Below, piece after piece: positions 51,161 through 59,360 of a stretch of DNA of 64,000 nt. Position 1 is the stretch's first letter. The number at the start of each line of letters is the position of its first letter. The position numbers and the translations under genes were made by a program. This DNA is from Actinomycetes bacterium (lineage in GTDB: Bacteria > Actinomycetota > Acidimicrobiia > Acidimicrobiales > RAAP-2): contig JAJYVT010000003.1 of the NCBI GenBank assembly GCA_021791845.1, forward strand, positions 1-64,000, given 5' to 3'. Below the pieces are notes generated by a model. The model was not told the DNA's origin, did no database searches, and saw nothing but the letters and a program-made list of their open reading frames with translations.

Positions 51161-52033
51161 GTGCCCCCCTACCTCGCCGAGATCGTTGCCGCGCACCGGC
51201 GCGCCGCCACCGAGGACCGGCGTGACCCTGACGCCCTCGAAGCCGAGGCCATGCGGGCACCGGCGGCGCCCGCCTTTGTGGCCGCGCTCCTGGGCGCCGG
51301 AGGGTCGGCGCCGGCGCAGGGAGGGCCGCCGCGTGCGCCCGAGGGCGACCACGCGCTGGCGGTGATCGCCGAGGTCAAGCGCCGCTCGCCCTCCCGCGGT
51401 GCCCTGGCGCCGGACCTCGACCCTGGCCGGGTCGCCGCCGAGTACGCGGCGGGTGGCGCCGCCTGCCTCTCCGTGCTCACCGACGAGGCCTTCTTCGGCG
51501 GCCGGCCGGGGGACGTGGCCGCCGCCCGCCGGGCGTCCGGCCTGCCCGTCCTGCGGAAGGACTTCACCGTCTCGGCGAACGACGTGTGCGACGCCCGGAT
51601 CATGGGGGCGTCCGCCGTGCTGCTGATCGTCGCAGCATTGGACGACGCCGAGCTGGCCTCGTTCCACGCCCTGGCCGGACGGCTGGGCCTGGAGGCCTTG
51701 GTGGAGGTGCACACCGACGACGAGCTGGACCGGGCATTGGCGCTTCGGGCGCACGTGATCGGCGTCAACCAGCGCGACCTCGCCACCTTCGAGGTGGACA
51801 CCGGACGGGCGGCGCGCATGGCGGAACGGCTGCCCGAGGACGTCGTGGCGGTGGCCGAGTCGGGGATCCGCGGCGCCGAGGACGCCCGCCGGCTGGCCGC
51901 CGCCGGCTACCAGGCCGTCCTGGTGGGGGAGTCGGTGGTGACGTCCGGCGACCGCACCGGTGCGGTGCGGGCCCTCGCCGGCCACCCGGTCGGGTCCCGG
52001 GCCTCTCGCCGGCTGGAGCAGGCACCGCGATGA
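51161..52033 (+). CDS. trpC: Indole-3-glycerol-phosphate synthase
   Basis: Closes the indole ring from CdRP. The 290-residue protein has the catalytic Lys in VIAEVKRRSPSRGAL, AAEYAAGGAACLSVLTDEAFF, PVLRKDFTVSANDVCDARIMG, EVHTDDELDRAL, IGVNQRDLATFEVD and VAESGIRGAEDARRLAA. The N-terminal half contains a short Gly/Pro insertion (about residues 45-60). The GTG at 51161 matches the -10 box. The stop overlaps trpF (ATGA). Confidence 0.95.
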   Translation: MPPYLAEIVAAHRRAATEDRRDPDALEAEAMRAPAAPAFVAALLGAGGSAPAQGGPPRAPEGDHALAVIAEVKRRSPSRGALAPDLDPGRVAAEYAAGGAACLSVLTDEAFFGGRPGDVAAARRASGLPVLRKDFTVSANDVCDARIMGASAVLLIVAALDDAELASFHALAGRLGLEALVEVHTDDELDRALALRAHVIGVNQRDLATFEVDTGRAARMAERLPEDVVAVAESGIRGAEDARRLAAAGYQAVLVGESVVTSGDRTGAVRALAGHPVGSRASRRLEQAPR

Positions 52034-52752
52034 ACGAGGACCTCCTGGTCAAGATCTGCGGGATCACCACCGAGGCGGACGCGCTGCTGGCGGTCGGCCT
52101 CGGGGCCGACGCGGTGGGCTTCGTGCTGGCGCCGTCGCCCCGCCAGGTGACGGCGACCACCGCCGGCGACATCGTCAAGCGCCTCCCCCGCGACGTGCTC
52201 ACCGTCGGTGTCTTCCGCAACGAGGCGCCGGCGCGCGTGGTCGAGATCGCCAACCGGGCCGGTCTGGGGGCCGTCCAGCTCCACGGGCACGAGACGGCGG
52301 AGGAGACCCGCTGGATCGCGTCGCGCGTCGCCTGCACCATCCGCGCCTTCAGCGCCGGGGACGCCGCCATCGGGCGCTTCGCCGACTTCGGCGCGCAGTA
52401 CCTGCTCGTGGACGGCGAGAGCCCGGGGTCGGGCTCGGTCTTCGACTGGCGGCTGGCCGAGGGCGTGGTGGACGTGGGCCGGATGTTCGTCTCGGGCGGC
52501 CTGCACCCCGGCAACGTGGGGGAGGCGATCCGGCACCTCCGTCCCCGCGGGGTGGACGTGGCCAGCGGGGTCGAGTCCGCGCCTGGCCGCAAGGACCCCC
52601 AGAAGCTCCGTTCCTTCATCGCCAACGCCCGCCGCGCCGCCACCGCCGCCCGGGCCCGCCGCGGTCCTGTCGGCTCGTCGCCGGCGGCGGGGGACGCGCG
52701 CGGGGACCAGGCGGTGGCCGGCTCGGGCCCGTACGACTGGATGGACGAATGA
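52030..52752 (+). CDS. trpF: Phosphoribosylanthranilate isomerase
   Basis: Isomerises PRA to CdRP. The 240-residue protein has [16 protein letters not shown] with the catalytic Cys, [41 protein letters not shown] with the catalytic Asp, [16 protein letters not shown] and [16 protein letters not shown]. The last 35 residues are a low-complexity tail ending GPYDWMDE. A dedicated TrpF is notable because many actinobacteria rely on PriA. ATGA overlap with trpC; trpB follows after 16 bases. Confidence 0.94.
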   Translation: MNEDLLVKICGITTEADALLAVGLGADAVGFVLAPSPRQVTATTAGDIVKRLPRDVLTVGVFRNEAPARVVEIANRAGLGAVQLHGHETAEETRWIASRVACTIRAFSAGDAAIGRFADFGAQYLLVDGESPGSGSVFDWRLAEGVVDVGRMFVSGGLHPGNVGEAIRHLRPRGVDVASGVESAPGRKDPQKLRSFIANARRAATAARARRGPVGSSPAAGDARGDQAVAGSGPYDWMDE

Positions 52753-52768
52753 GCCGAGGCTGCGACCG

Positions 52769-53959
52769 GTGACCACCGTGCCGGTGCCCATGGGGCGGCC
52801 GGGCCCGGACGGGCGGTTCGGGGACTTCGGCGGCCGGTTCGTCCCCGAGTCCCTGGTGCCGGCCTGCATGGAGCTCGAGCAGGCCTTCGCCGAGGCGTGG
52901 GCCGATCCGGCGTACCGCAACCGTCTCGACGCCATCCTGCGGGACTACGGCGGGCGGCCGACGCCGGTGACCGAGTGCTTCCGGCTCTCCGAGCGTCTCG
53001 GCGCGCGTGTGCTCTTGAAGCGCGAGGACCTGGTGCACGCCGGCTCCCACAAGCTCAACAACGTGATCGGCCAGGCGCTGCTCGCCGAGCGCATGGGCAA
53101 GCGGCGCATGGTGGCCGAGACCGGGGCCGGCCAGCACGGCGTGGCCACGGCCACCGCGGCTGCGCTGCTCGGCCTGGAGTGCACCGTGTACATGGGGGAG
53201 ACCGACATCGAGCGCCAGGCCCTCAACGTGTTCCGGATGGAGCTGCTCGGCGCCGAGGTGCGGCCGGTGCGCTCGGGGAGCCGCACGTTGAAAGACGCCG
53301 TCAACGAGGCGTTGCGGGACTGGGTGGCGACGGTCGACTCCACCCACTACTGCCTGGGCTCGGTGATGGGCCCGCACCCGTTCCCCTACATGGTGCGCCA
53401 GCTCCAGCGGGTGGTGGGGGACGAGGCCCGGGAGCAGTGCCGGGCGCTGCTGGGCGGCCACGACCCGGACGTGGTCGTGGCCTGCGTGGGCGGCGGCTCC
53501 AACGCCGCCGGCACCTTCGCCGGCTTCAGCGAGACGACGGCGCGCCTGGTGGGGGTGGAGGCGGCCGGCGGGGCCGCCGTCACCGACGGGATCCCCGGGG
53601 TGCTCCACGGCATGTGCTCGCTCCTCCTCCAGGACGAGGCCGGGCAGATCCTCGAGGCGGAGTCGATCTCGGCCGGGCTCGACTACCCGGGGGTCGGCCC
53701 CGAGCACGCCCACCTGGCGGCGATCGGGCGGGCGGAGTACGACCGGGCCACCGACGAGGAGGTCCTGGCCGCGTTCCGGCTGATGGCCGAGACCGAGGGG
53801 ATCCTGCCGGCCTTGGAGCCGGCCCACGCCGTCGCCTGGCTGGTCCGGGAGGCCGGTCGGTCCGTCCCCTCGGGCGCAACCGTGCTGGTGACCCTCTCGG
53901 GCCGGGGCGACAAGGACGTCGCCCAGGTGCGCGACCTGCTGGCGGGGGGCACGGCGTGA
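52769..53959 (+). CDS. trpB: Tryptophan synthase beta chain
   Basis: PLP enzyme condensing indole with serine. The 396-residue protein has [13 protein letters not shown], the PLP-lysine motif [63 protein letters not shown], and the C-terminal [12 protein letters not shown]. It is a canonical TrpB1. The start is taken as the GTG at 52769, with a weak purine stretch upstream. The stop overlaps trpA (GTGA). Confidence 0.96.
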   Translation: MTTVPVPMGRPGPDGRFGDFGGRFVPESLVPACMELEQAFAEAWADPAYRNRLDAILRDYGGRPTPVTECFRLSERLGARVLLKREDLVHAGSHKLNNVIGQALLAERMGKRRMVAETGAGQHGVATATAAALLGLECTVYMGETDIERQALNVFRMELLGAEVRPVRSGSRTLKDAVNEALRDWVATVDSTHYCLGSVMGPHPFPYMVRQLQRVVGDEAREQCRALLGGHDPDVVVACVGGGSNAAGTFAGFSETTARLVGVEAAGGAAVTDGIPGVLHGMCSLLLQDEAGQILEAESISAGLDYPGVGPEHAHLAAIGRAEYDRATDEEVLAAFRLMAETEGILPALEPAHAVAWLVREAGRSVPSGATVLVTLSGRGDKDVAQVRDLLAGGTA

Positions 53960-54735
53960 CACCCCGGTCCCTGGAGGCGCTGCGGGCCCGCCGTGACGCC
54001 GGTGGGAAGCTGCTCGTCCCCTACCTCATGGGCGGCATGAGCGAGGATTGGGTCGACGCCCTGCAGGCGGTGGTGGCGGCCGGCGCCGACGCGGTGGAGG
54101 TGGGCATCCCGTTCTCGGACCCGATGATGGACGGCCCGGTGATCCAGGAGGCGTCGGTCCGCGCCCTCGACCGGGGCGCCACCCCGCACCAGATCGTGGA
54201 CGACCTGGCCACGGCGGCGGTCGGCGTGCCCGTGGCCGTCATGACCTACTACAACATCGTCTTCCGGGCCGGCCATCGCCGCATGGCCCGGTCCCTCAGC
54301 GCCGCCGGGGTCGGTGGAGCGATCGTGCCGGACCTCCCGTTGGAGGAAGTCGGGCCGTGGGCGGCGGAAGCGGACGACGCCGGGGTGGCGACGGTGCTGC
54401 TGGTGGCGCCCTCCACGCCGCCGGACCGGGTGCCCCGCGTCTGCGCCCGCTCCCGGGGGTTCGTCTACGCCGTGGCCCGGATGGGGGTGACGGGGGAGCG
54501 GCCGACACTGGGCGCCGACGCCGTCGAGGTGGTGGCGCGGATCCGTGGCGCCACCGACCTCCCGGTCTGCGTGGGCGTCGGCGTCTCGACCCCGGCGCAG
54601 GCGGCGGCCGTATGCGAGGTGGCGGACGGCGTGGTGGTCGGCTCGGCGCTCGTGCGCCGGCTGCTCGAGGGCGGCGGACCGGACGCGGCCGGCGAATTCG
54701 TCGGCAACCTGCGGTCCGCCCTCGACGGGGGCTGA
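53956..54735 (+). CDS. trpA: Tryptophan synthase alpha chain
   Basis: TIM-barrel subunit cleaving indole-glycerol phosphate. The 259-residue protein has the catalytic Glu in [22 protein letters not shown] split over residues 36-57, [23 protein letters not shown] with the second catalytic Asp, and the phosphate loop [14 protein letters not shown]. It is the last gene of the his-trp run; a 176-base convergent gap separates it from fabF. Confidence 0.95.
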   Translation: MTPRSLEALRARRDAGGKLLVPYLMGGMSEDWVDALQAVVAAGADAVEVGIPFSDPMMDGPVIQEASVRALDRGATPHQIVDDLATAAVGVPVAVMTYYNIVFRAGHRRMARSLSAAGVGGAIVPDLPLEEVGPWAAEADDAGVATVLLVAPSTPPDRVPRVCARSRGFVYAVARMGVTGERPTLGADAVEVVARIRGATDLPVCVGVGVSTPAQAAAVCEVADGVVVGSALVRRLLEGGGPDAAGEFVGNLRSALDGG

Positions 54736-54875
54736 CGCCTCCGCCCCACCCGTCTCCCCGTCCGGCCGGCGGGCCCGGCGAGGCTCCGCCGCGTCAGCGC
54801 CACCCGTCCTTCCATCGGGAGCGCCGGCGACGAACGGGGTCGACCGAAGAGGACACCACCCACGGACACTGCGGG

Positions 54876-54908
54876 CGGCCGTCGGTCGAGGGTCGCCGGC
54901 CGTCGGTC
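54876..54908 (+). repeat. Direct repeat of 12 bp at the trpA-fabF junction
   Basis: CGGCCGTCGGTC occurs exactly at 54876-54887 and 54897-54908, 21 bases apart. It lies in the convergent gap just before the fabF stop. Nothing else in this gap looks functional, and I see no strong terminator hairpin. Confidence 0.6.
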
Positions 54909-54911
54909 CTC

Positions 54912-56114
54912 CTACGCCGTGGGCGGCAGGATGACCAGGCAGCCGTTGTGGCCGCCGAAGCCGAAGGAGTTGGACAGCACGGGGCCGGGCTCCCAGGGTC
55001 GTGCCTCTCCCCGGACCACGTCGAGGTGGATCTCGGGGTCGAGCTGCTCGCAGCCGTAGGTGGGGGGGATCAGGCGCCGCTCGATGGCCATGACCGACGC
55101 CACCGCCTCGATCGCCCCCGCCGCACCCAGGCCGTGTCCGGTGACGCCCTTGGTCGAGGTCACCGCCGGGCCGGGCTCGCCGAAGACCTTGGTGATGGCC
55201 CGTGCCTCGGCCAGGTCGTTGAGCGGCGTCGAGGTCCCGTGGGCGTTGATGTGGGCGATGTCGGCCGGGACCATCCGGGCGTCGGCGAGGGCCTGTTCCA
55301 TGCAGAGCACGGCACCGGCGCCGTCGGGGGCGGGGGCGGTGATGTGGTGGGCGTCCGCGGTCGACCCGGAGCCGGCGATCTCGGCGTAGATCCGCGCCCC
55401 GCGAGCGACGGCTCGGTTCCAGTCCTCGAGCACCAGGGCCGCGGCCCCCTCGGTCATGACGAAGCCGTCGCGCCGCACGTCGAAGGGGCGGGACTCGCCA
55501 CTGGTCGAGAGCGCCGTCATGTTGGCGAAGGCGGCCACGGCCACGGGGTGGAACGAGGCTTCGGCGCCGCCCCCGACCACGACGTCGCACCGGCCCGTGG
55601 CCACCAGGCGGGCGGCATTGGCCACCGCGTGGGTGCCGGCGGCGCACGCCGTCACCACCGTCTCCGAGGGGCCGCGCCAGCCGTTGCGCATGGAGACGTG
55701 GGCCGCGCCGGCGTTGGCCATCATCATCGGGACGAGGAACGGCGACACCCGCCGTGCTCCACGGTCGTTGTAGACGGTGACCTGTTCGGCGAGCGTCTCG
55801 AAGCCGCCCACGCCCGTGGCGAAGATCACGCCCGCCCGGTCGGGATCGGCGCCCAGGCTGCCGGCGTCGGCGAGGGCCTGGTCGGCCGCGGCCACGGTGA
55901 AGGCGGCGAACGGGTCGACCCGTCGCGCCTCCTTCGGCCCGAAGTAGTCGGCGGCGTCGAACCCCCGGACCCGGCGCTCGCCGGAGATCGAGGGGTGCAC
56001 GAGGCCCTCCCACAGGGCCTCCACCCCGACGCCGCAGCAGGTCACGGCCCCGATCCCGGTGACGGCGACCCGCCGACCGGCGACGGGGCCGTCGGGTCCG
56101 ACCCCGAGCAGCAT
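54912..56114 (-). CDS. fabF: 3-oxoacyl-ACP synthase II (KAS II)
   Basis: Condensing enzyme for fatty-acid chain elongation. The 400-residue protein has the nucleophile in [15 protein letters not shown] (about residue 157), [13 protein letters not shown], the first His in [14 protein letters not shown], the Lys-His pair in [19 protein letters not shown], and the C-terminal [14 protein letters not shown]. The first 13 residues are an extension before [15 protein letters not shown]. The ATG overlaps the acpP stop by one base (TGATG). It is the last gene of the operon fabD-fabG-acpP-fabF. Confidence 0.95.
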   Translation of the reverse strand: MLLGVGPDGPVAGRRVAVTGIGAVTCCGVGVEALWEGLVHPSISGERRVRGFDAADYFGPKEARRVDPFAAFTVAAADQALADAGSLGADPDRAGVIFATGVGGFETLAEQVTVYNDRGARRVSPFLVPMMMANAGAAHVSMRNGWRGPSETVVTACAAGTHAVANAARLVATGRCDVVVGGGAEASFHPVAVAAFANMTALSTSGESRPFDVRRDGFVMTEGAAALVLEDWNRAVARGARIYAEIAGSGSTADAHHITAPAPDGAGAVLCMEQALADARMVPADIAHINAHGTSTPLNDLAEARAITKVFGEPGPAVTSTKGVTGHGLGAAGAIEAVASVMAIERRLIPPTYGCEQLDPEIHLDVVRGEARPWEPGPVLSNSFGFGGHNGCLVILPPTA

Positions 56115-56353
56115 CAGAGCTTGGAGCTGATCAGCTCGAAGGCCTGGCCCGCGGTCTCGATGTCCTCGAGCTCGCTCTCCTCGACGGTGATGTCGAAGGC
56201 CTCTTCCAGGGCCATCACGAGCTCCACCAGGTCCAGGCTGTCTGCGTCGAGGTCCTCGGCGAACCGGGCGTCCATGGTGACCTTCTCGGCCGGCACCTGG
56301 AGCACCTCCACGGCGCACTCACGGAACTTCTCGAACGCTGCCTCGTTGTCCAC
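56114..56353 (-). CDS. acpP: Acyl carrier protein
   Basis: A 79-residue acidic carrier of growing acyl chains. The phosphopantetheine site is DLDADSLDLVELVMALEE with the modified Ser near residue 39. The start is a GTG preceded on the minus strand by AGGAG at seven bases. This is a proper ribosome-binding site, fitting a highly translated gene with a 108-base gap upstream. Coupled to fabF by a one-base overlap. Confidence 0.95.
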   Translation of the reverse strand: MDNEAAFEKFRECAVEVLQVPAEKVTMDARFAEDLDADSLDLVELVMALEEAFDITVEESELEDIETAGQAFELISSKL

Positions 56354-56461
56354 GTCGCTTCTCCTTGGTCGGGTCCCCGGCCGCCGGCCACTGCCGGGCG
56401 CCGTGCCGCCCCGACGCCACCGCCGGGCCGGGCCGCGAGCCTATCCTCGCCCGGGCGCCGG

Positions 56462-57259
56462 TCAGAGGCCCATGCCCAGGCCGCCGTCCACCGGGACGAC
56501 GGCGCCGGTCACGTACCCCGCCGCGTCGGAGGCGAGGAACCCGACCACGCCGGCCACGTCCTCGGGGGACCCCACCCGGCCCAGGGGCACCATGGCCTGG
56601 AGCTCGGACACCCGGCCGGCGCCCAGGGCGTCGGTCATGGCGGTCTCGACCACGCCCGGGGCGACCACGTTGACGGTGATGTGGCGGCTGGCGACCTCCC
56701 GGGCCATGGCCCGGGCCATCCCCACCAGCCCGGCCTTGGAGGCGGCGTAGTTCGCCTGGCCCGGCAGGCCGACGAAGGCCCCGACCGACGACACGAGCAC
56801 GATGCGGCCGCGGTGGAGGCGGAGCATCTTGGCCACCGCCCGCTTGGCCACCCGGAAGGCGCCGGTCAGGTTGGTGTCGATGACGGCCTGCCAGGCGTCC
56901 TCGCCCATGCGCAGCACGAGGGTGTCCCGGGTGATGCCGGCGTTGGCGACGAGCACCTCCACCGGCCCGAAGCGCTCCTCCACGGCGGAGAAGGCGGCGT
57001 CCACCGCCTCGGTGTCGGTCACGTCGCAGCGGAGCGCGAGGTACCGGTCCTCGGTACCCGCCGGGGCCTGCGGCGGCTCGGTCCCTCGGTAGGTGACCGC
57101 CACCCGGTCCCCGTTGGCGAGGAACCAGGCGGCACAGGCGGCCCCGATGCCGCGGGACCCGCCGGTGACGAGCACCACCCGCCCCGTCGGGGCGGGGGAC
57201 GCCTCCCCGTCGGCGCCCGCCGCCTCCTCGGTGCGGCCGCCCGCCGTCGGCGGGCTCAC
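56462..57259 (-). CDS. fabG: 3-oxoacyl-ACP reductase, FabG-type SDR
   Basis: NADPH-dependent reduction of 3-oxoacyl-ACP. The 265-residue protein has the nucleotide loop VLVTGGSRGIGAACA, NAGITRD, the catalytic Ser-Tyr-Lys in VLVSSVGAFVGLPGQANYAASKAG, and VAPGVVETAMTDALG with the closing DGGLGMGL. The N-terminal 25 residues are a Gly/Ala/Glu extension. The GTG overlaps the fabD stop (GTGA). It occupies the place where fabH stands in Streptomyces-type fab operons. Confidence 0.92.
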   Translation of the reverse strand: MSPPTAGGRTEEAAGADGEASPAPTGRVVLVTGGSRGIGAACAAWFLANGDRVAVTYRGTEPPQAPAGTEDRYLALRCDVTDTEAVDAAFSAVEERFGPVEVLVANAGITRDTLVLRMGEDAWQAVIDTNLTGAFRVAKRAVAKMLRLHRGRIVLVSSVGAFVGLPGQANYAASKAGLVGMARAMAREVASRHITVNVVAPGVVETAMTDALGAGRVSELQAMVPLGRVGSPEDVAGVVGFLASDAAGYVTGAVVPVDGGLGMGL

Positions 57260-58524
57260 CGGGCCTCGTCGACGACCCGGAGCCACACCAGCGGCTGGCC
57301 CTCCTGGACCCGCTCGCCCGCGACCGACAGCCACCGGACGACCTCGCCGGCGAACGGGGTCCGGACCTCGGTGACCCCGACGCGGCCGACCCGGTCGCCG
57401 ATGCGGACCGCCGAGCTGCCGCCGCCCTCGCCGTGGCCGGCGGTCCCGGGGAGAAGGCCCGTGCCGGGGGCGGCCAGGCTCTCCTCGGGGGCGAAGATGC
57501 CCGAGCACGGGCTGACCACCACCCGCTCGGACATGTACAGGTGCTCGCCCTGGTGCGCGTGGCCCTCGTCGCCCCAGGCGTCGGCCGGGTGGCCGGCGAC
57601 GGCGTCGAGCAGGGCGTCCAGGTCGTCCGGCTTGGCCACCGACAGGGCCTGGAGCTCGGGGGCGATCCGCCGGGCCAGCCCGGTCAGGACACCCCCGGGG
57701 CCGACCTCCACGAAGGTGGTGGCTCCGAGCCCCGAGAGGGTCTCGATGGTCTGGCGCCACCGGACCGGGCCGCACAGCTGGGCCGAGAGCAGCGAGGGCC
57801 AATCGGCCGGGTCCGAGTGCACCCGGGCGTCCACGTTGGCCACCACGGGGATCTCGGGCGCGGCGAAGACGGCGTCACCCAGGGCCTTGCGCAGGGCCGG
57901 GCGGGCCCCGGCCATGAGCGGCGTGTGGAAGGCGCCCGAGACGGCGAGCGGCAGCACCTTGCGGGCGCCGAGCTCGCGGGCGATCTCGCTCACGGCGGCG
58001 ATGGCGTCGGAGGTCCCGGCCACCACCACCTGCCCCTGGGCGTTGTAGTTCGCCACCCACGCCTCGCCCTCGGCCCGGTGGCACGCCGCCTCGGCGTCGT
58101 CGTCGTTGATGCCGATGAGCGCGGCCATGGTGCCGGGGGCGTCCTCCCCGGCGCGGGCCATCGCCTCGCCGCGGGCCACCACGAGGAGCGCGCCGTCGGC
58201 GAAGGGGAGCGCGCCGCTGGCGACCAGGGCCGTGTACTCGCCGAGCGAGTGCCCGGCGCAGGCGGCCGGCGACAGGCCGACCCGCTCCACCGCGTCGAGC
58301 ACGACGAGGGACTGGACGAACGTGGCCAGCTGGGCGTTGGCCGTGCGGGTGAGCTCGTCCATGGGGGCGTCGAGGAGCAGGCGCTCCACGTCGCGTCCGA
58401 CGGCGGCCGACGCTTCGCCGACCACCTCCCACGAGGGGTGCTCGACCCACGGGCGGCCCATGCCCGAGCGCTGGGACCCTTGGCCGGGGAAGGTGAACGC
58501 CAACACGGTGTCCCAGTGTGGCAC
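57256..58524 (-). CDS. fabD: Malonyl-CoA:ACP transacylase fused to a biotinyl/lipoyl-like domain
   Basis: Loads malonyl onto ACP. The first 300 or so residues are a normal FabD: FTFPGQGSQRSGMG, the nucleophile in CAGHSLGEYTALVASG (about residue 92), the His in VSGAFHTPLMAG and VEVGPGGVLTGL. The protein then continues for about 115 residues to 422, well beyond the usual 310. The extension reads SERVVVSPCSGIFAPEES, a Gly-rich linker, then VRIGDRVGRVGVTEVRTPFAG and VVRWLSVAGERVQEGQPLVWL, like BCCP. The hairpin that normally holds the biotin or lipoyl Lys (EAMKM) is missing. The GTG at 58524 is the furthest start; GTG 58509 (VLAFTFPGQ) is an equal alternative. Confidence 0.9.
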   Translation of the reverse strand: MPHWDTVLAFTFPGQGSQRSGMGRPWVEHPSWEVVGEASAAVGRDVERLLLDAPMDELTRTANAQLATFVQSLVVLDAVERVGLSPAACAGHSLGEYTALVASGALPFADGALLVVARGEAMARAGEDAPGTMAALIGINDDDAEAACHRAEGEAWVANYNAQGQVVVAGTSDAIAAVSEIARELGARKVLPLAVSGAFHTPLMAGARPALRKALGDAVFAAPEIPVVANVDARVHSDPADWPSLLSAQLCGPVRWRQTIETLSGLGATTFVEVGPGGVLTGLARRIAPELQALSVAKPDDLDALLDAVAGHPADAWGDEGHAHQGEHLYMSERVVVSPCSGIFAPEESLAAPGTGLLPGTAGHGEGGGSSAVRIGDRVGRVGVTEVRTPFAGEVVRWLSVAGERVQEGQPLVWLRVVDEAR

Positions 58525-58544
58525 GTGCGGGGCGGCCCATGACC

Positions 58545-58550
58545 TACCGT
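58545..58550 (+). promoter_or_regulatory. -10 box TACCGT for the nitrilase-family gene, leaderless arrangement
   Basis: TACCGT lies exactly six bases before the GTG at 58557. The same hexamer and spacing occur before the groES-like gene. Confidence 0.5.
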
Positions 58551-58556
58551 GACAGG

Positions 58557-59360
58557 GTGCGCGTCGCCGCGGTGCAGCTCGTCTCGGGCCTCGACCCCGC
58601 CGAGAACCGCCGCATGGTGGCCGGCCGGGTGGCCGAGGCCGCCGACGCCGGGGCAGAGCTGGTGGTGCTGCCCGAGGCGACCATGTGCACCTTCGGCGAG
58701 CCGGCCTTCGACCTGGCCGGCGTGGCCGAGCCGCTCGACGGGCCCTTCGTGGACGCCCTCCACCAGGTGGCGGGGCGGTACGGGGTCACCGTGGTGGCCG
58801 GCATGTTCGAGCGGTCCGCCGAGCCGCACCGGGCCTACAACACGGCGGTGGCCGTCGGCCCGGGCGGGCTGGACGCCGCCTACCGCAAGATCCACCTGTT
58901 CGACGCCCTGGGGGCCCGGGAGTCGGACCGCCTGGTGGCGGGTGACCCCGCAAAGGACGTGGTCACCTTCGGCCTGGGCGCCTGGCGGGTGGGCCTGATG
59001 ACCTGCTACGACCTGCGGTTCCCCGAGCTGGCCCGGGCCCTGTGCGACGCCGGGGCGACGGTGGTGTGCGTGCCCGCCCACTGGTACCCGGGGCCCGGGA
59101 AGGCGGAGGTGTGGGAGACCCTGGTGGCCGCCCGGGCCATCGAGAACACGGCCTACGTCGTCGCGGCCGGCAAGCCGATGCCCGAGGCGGTGGGGCGCTC
59201 CCGCGTCGTCGACCCCGCCGGCGTCGTGCTGGCCGCCCTCCTCGGCACCGGGGAGGGGACGGCGGCGGCCGAGCTGTCGCTCGACCGGCTGGCCGAGGTG
59301 CGAGCCGCGCTGCCGCTCCTCGAGCACCGTCGGTTCCGGGTGGAGCCCGGCCGTGGCTGA
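58557..59360 (+). CDS. Carbon-nitrogen hydrolase (nitrilase superfamily)
   Basis: Amidase-type enzyme acting on a C-N bond other than a peptide bond. The catalytic triad is complete: Glu in VVLPEATM (about 41), Lys in YRKIHLFD (about 112) and Cys in MTCYDLRFPELAR (about 146). The 267-residue form resembles Nit1/omega-amidase-like members that deaminate damaged glutathione or ketoacid amides; in a mycothiol producer the substrate is open. The GTG at 58557 gives the usual MRVAAVQL start and fits the -10 box; a longer start upstream would precede the promoter. Confidence 0.9.
   Translation: MRVAAVQLVSGLDPAENRRMVAGRVAEAADAGAELVVLPEATMCTFGEPAFDLAGVAEPLDGPFVDALHQVAGRYGVTVVAGMFERSAEPHRAYNTAVAVGPGGLDAAYRKIHLFDALGARESDRLVAGDPAKDVVTFGLGAWRVGLMTCYDLRFPELARALCDAGATVVCVPAHWYPGPGKAEVWETLVAARAIENTAYVVAAGKPMPEAVGRSRVVDPAGVVLAALLGTGEGTAAAELSLDRLAEVRAALPLLEHRRFRVEPGRG

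Noticed and set aside
54736-54911. The trpA-fabF gap considered as a terminator or repeat-based regulatory element.
   Set aside because: It holds an exact 12-bp direct repeat but no strong stem-loop, and convergent GC-rich gaps often contain such repeats.
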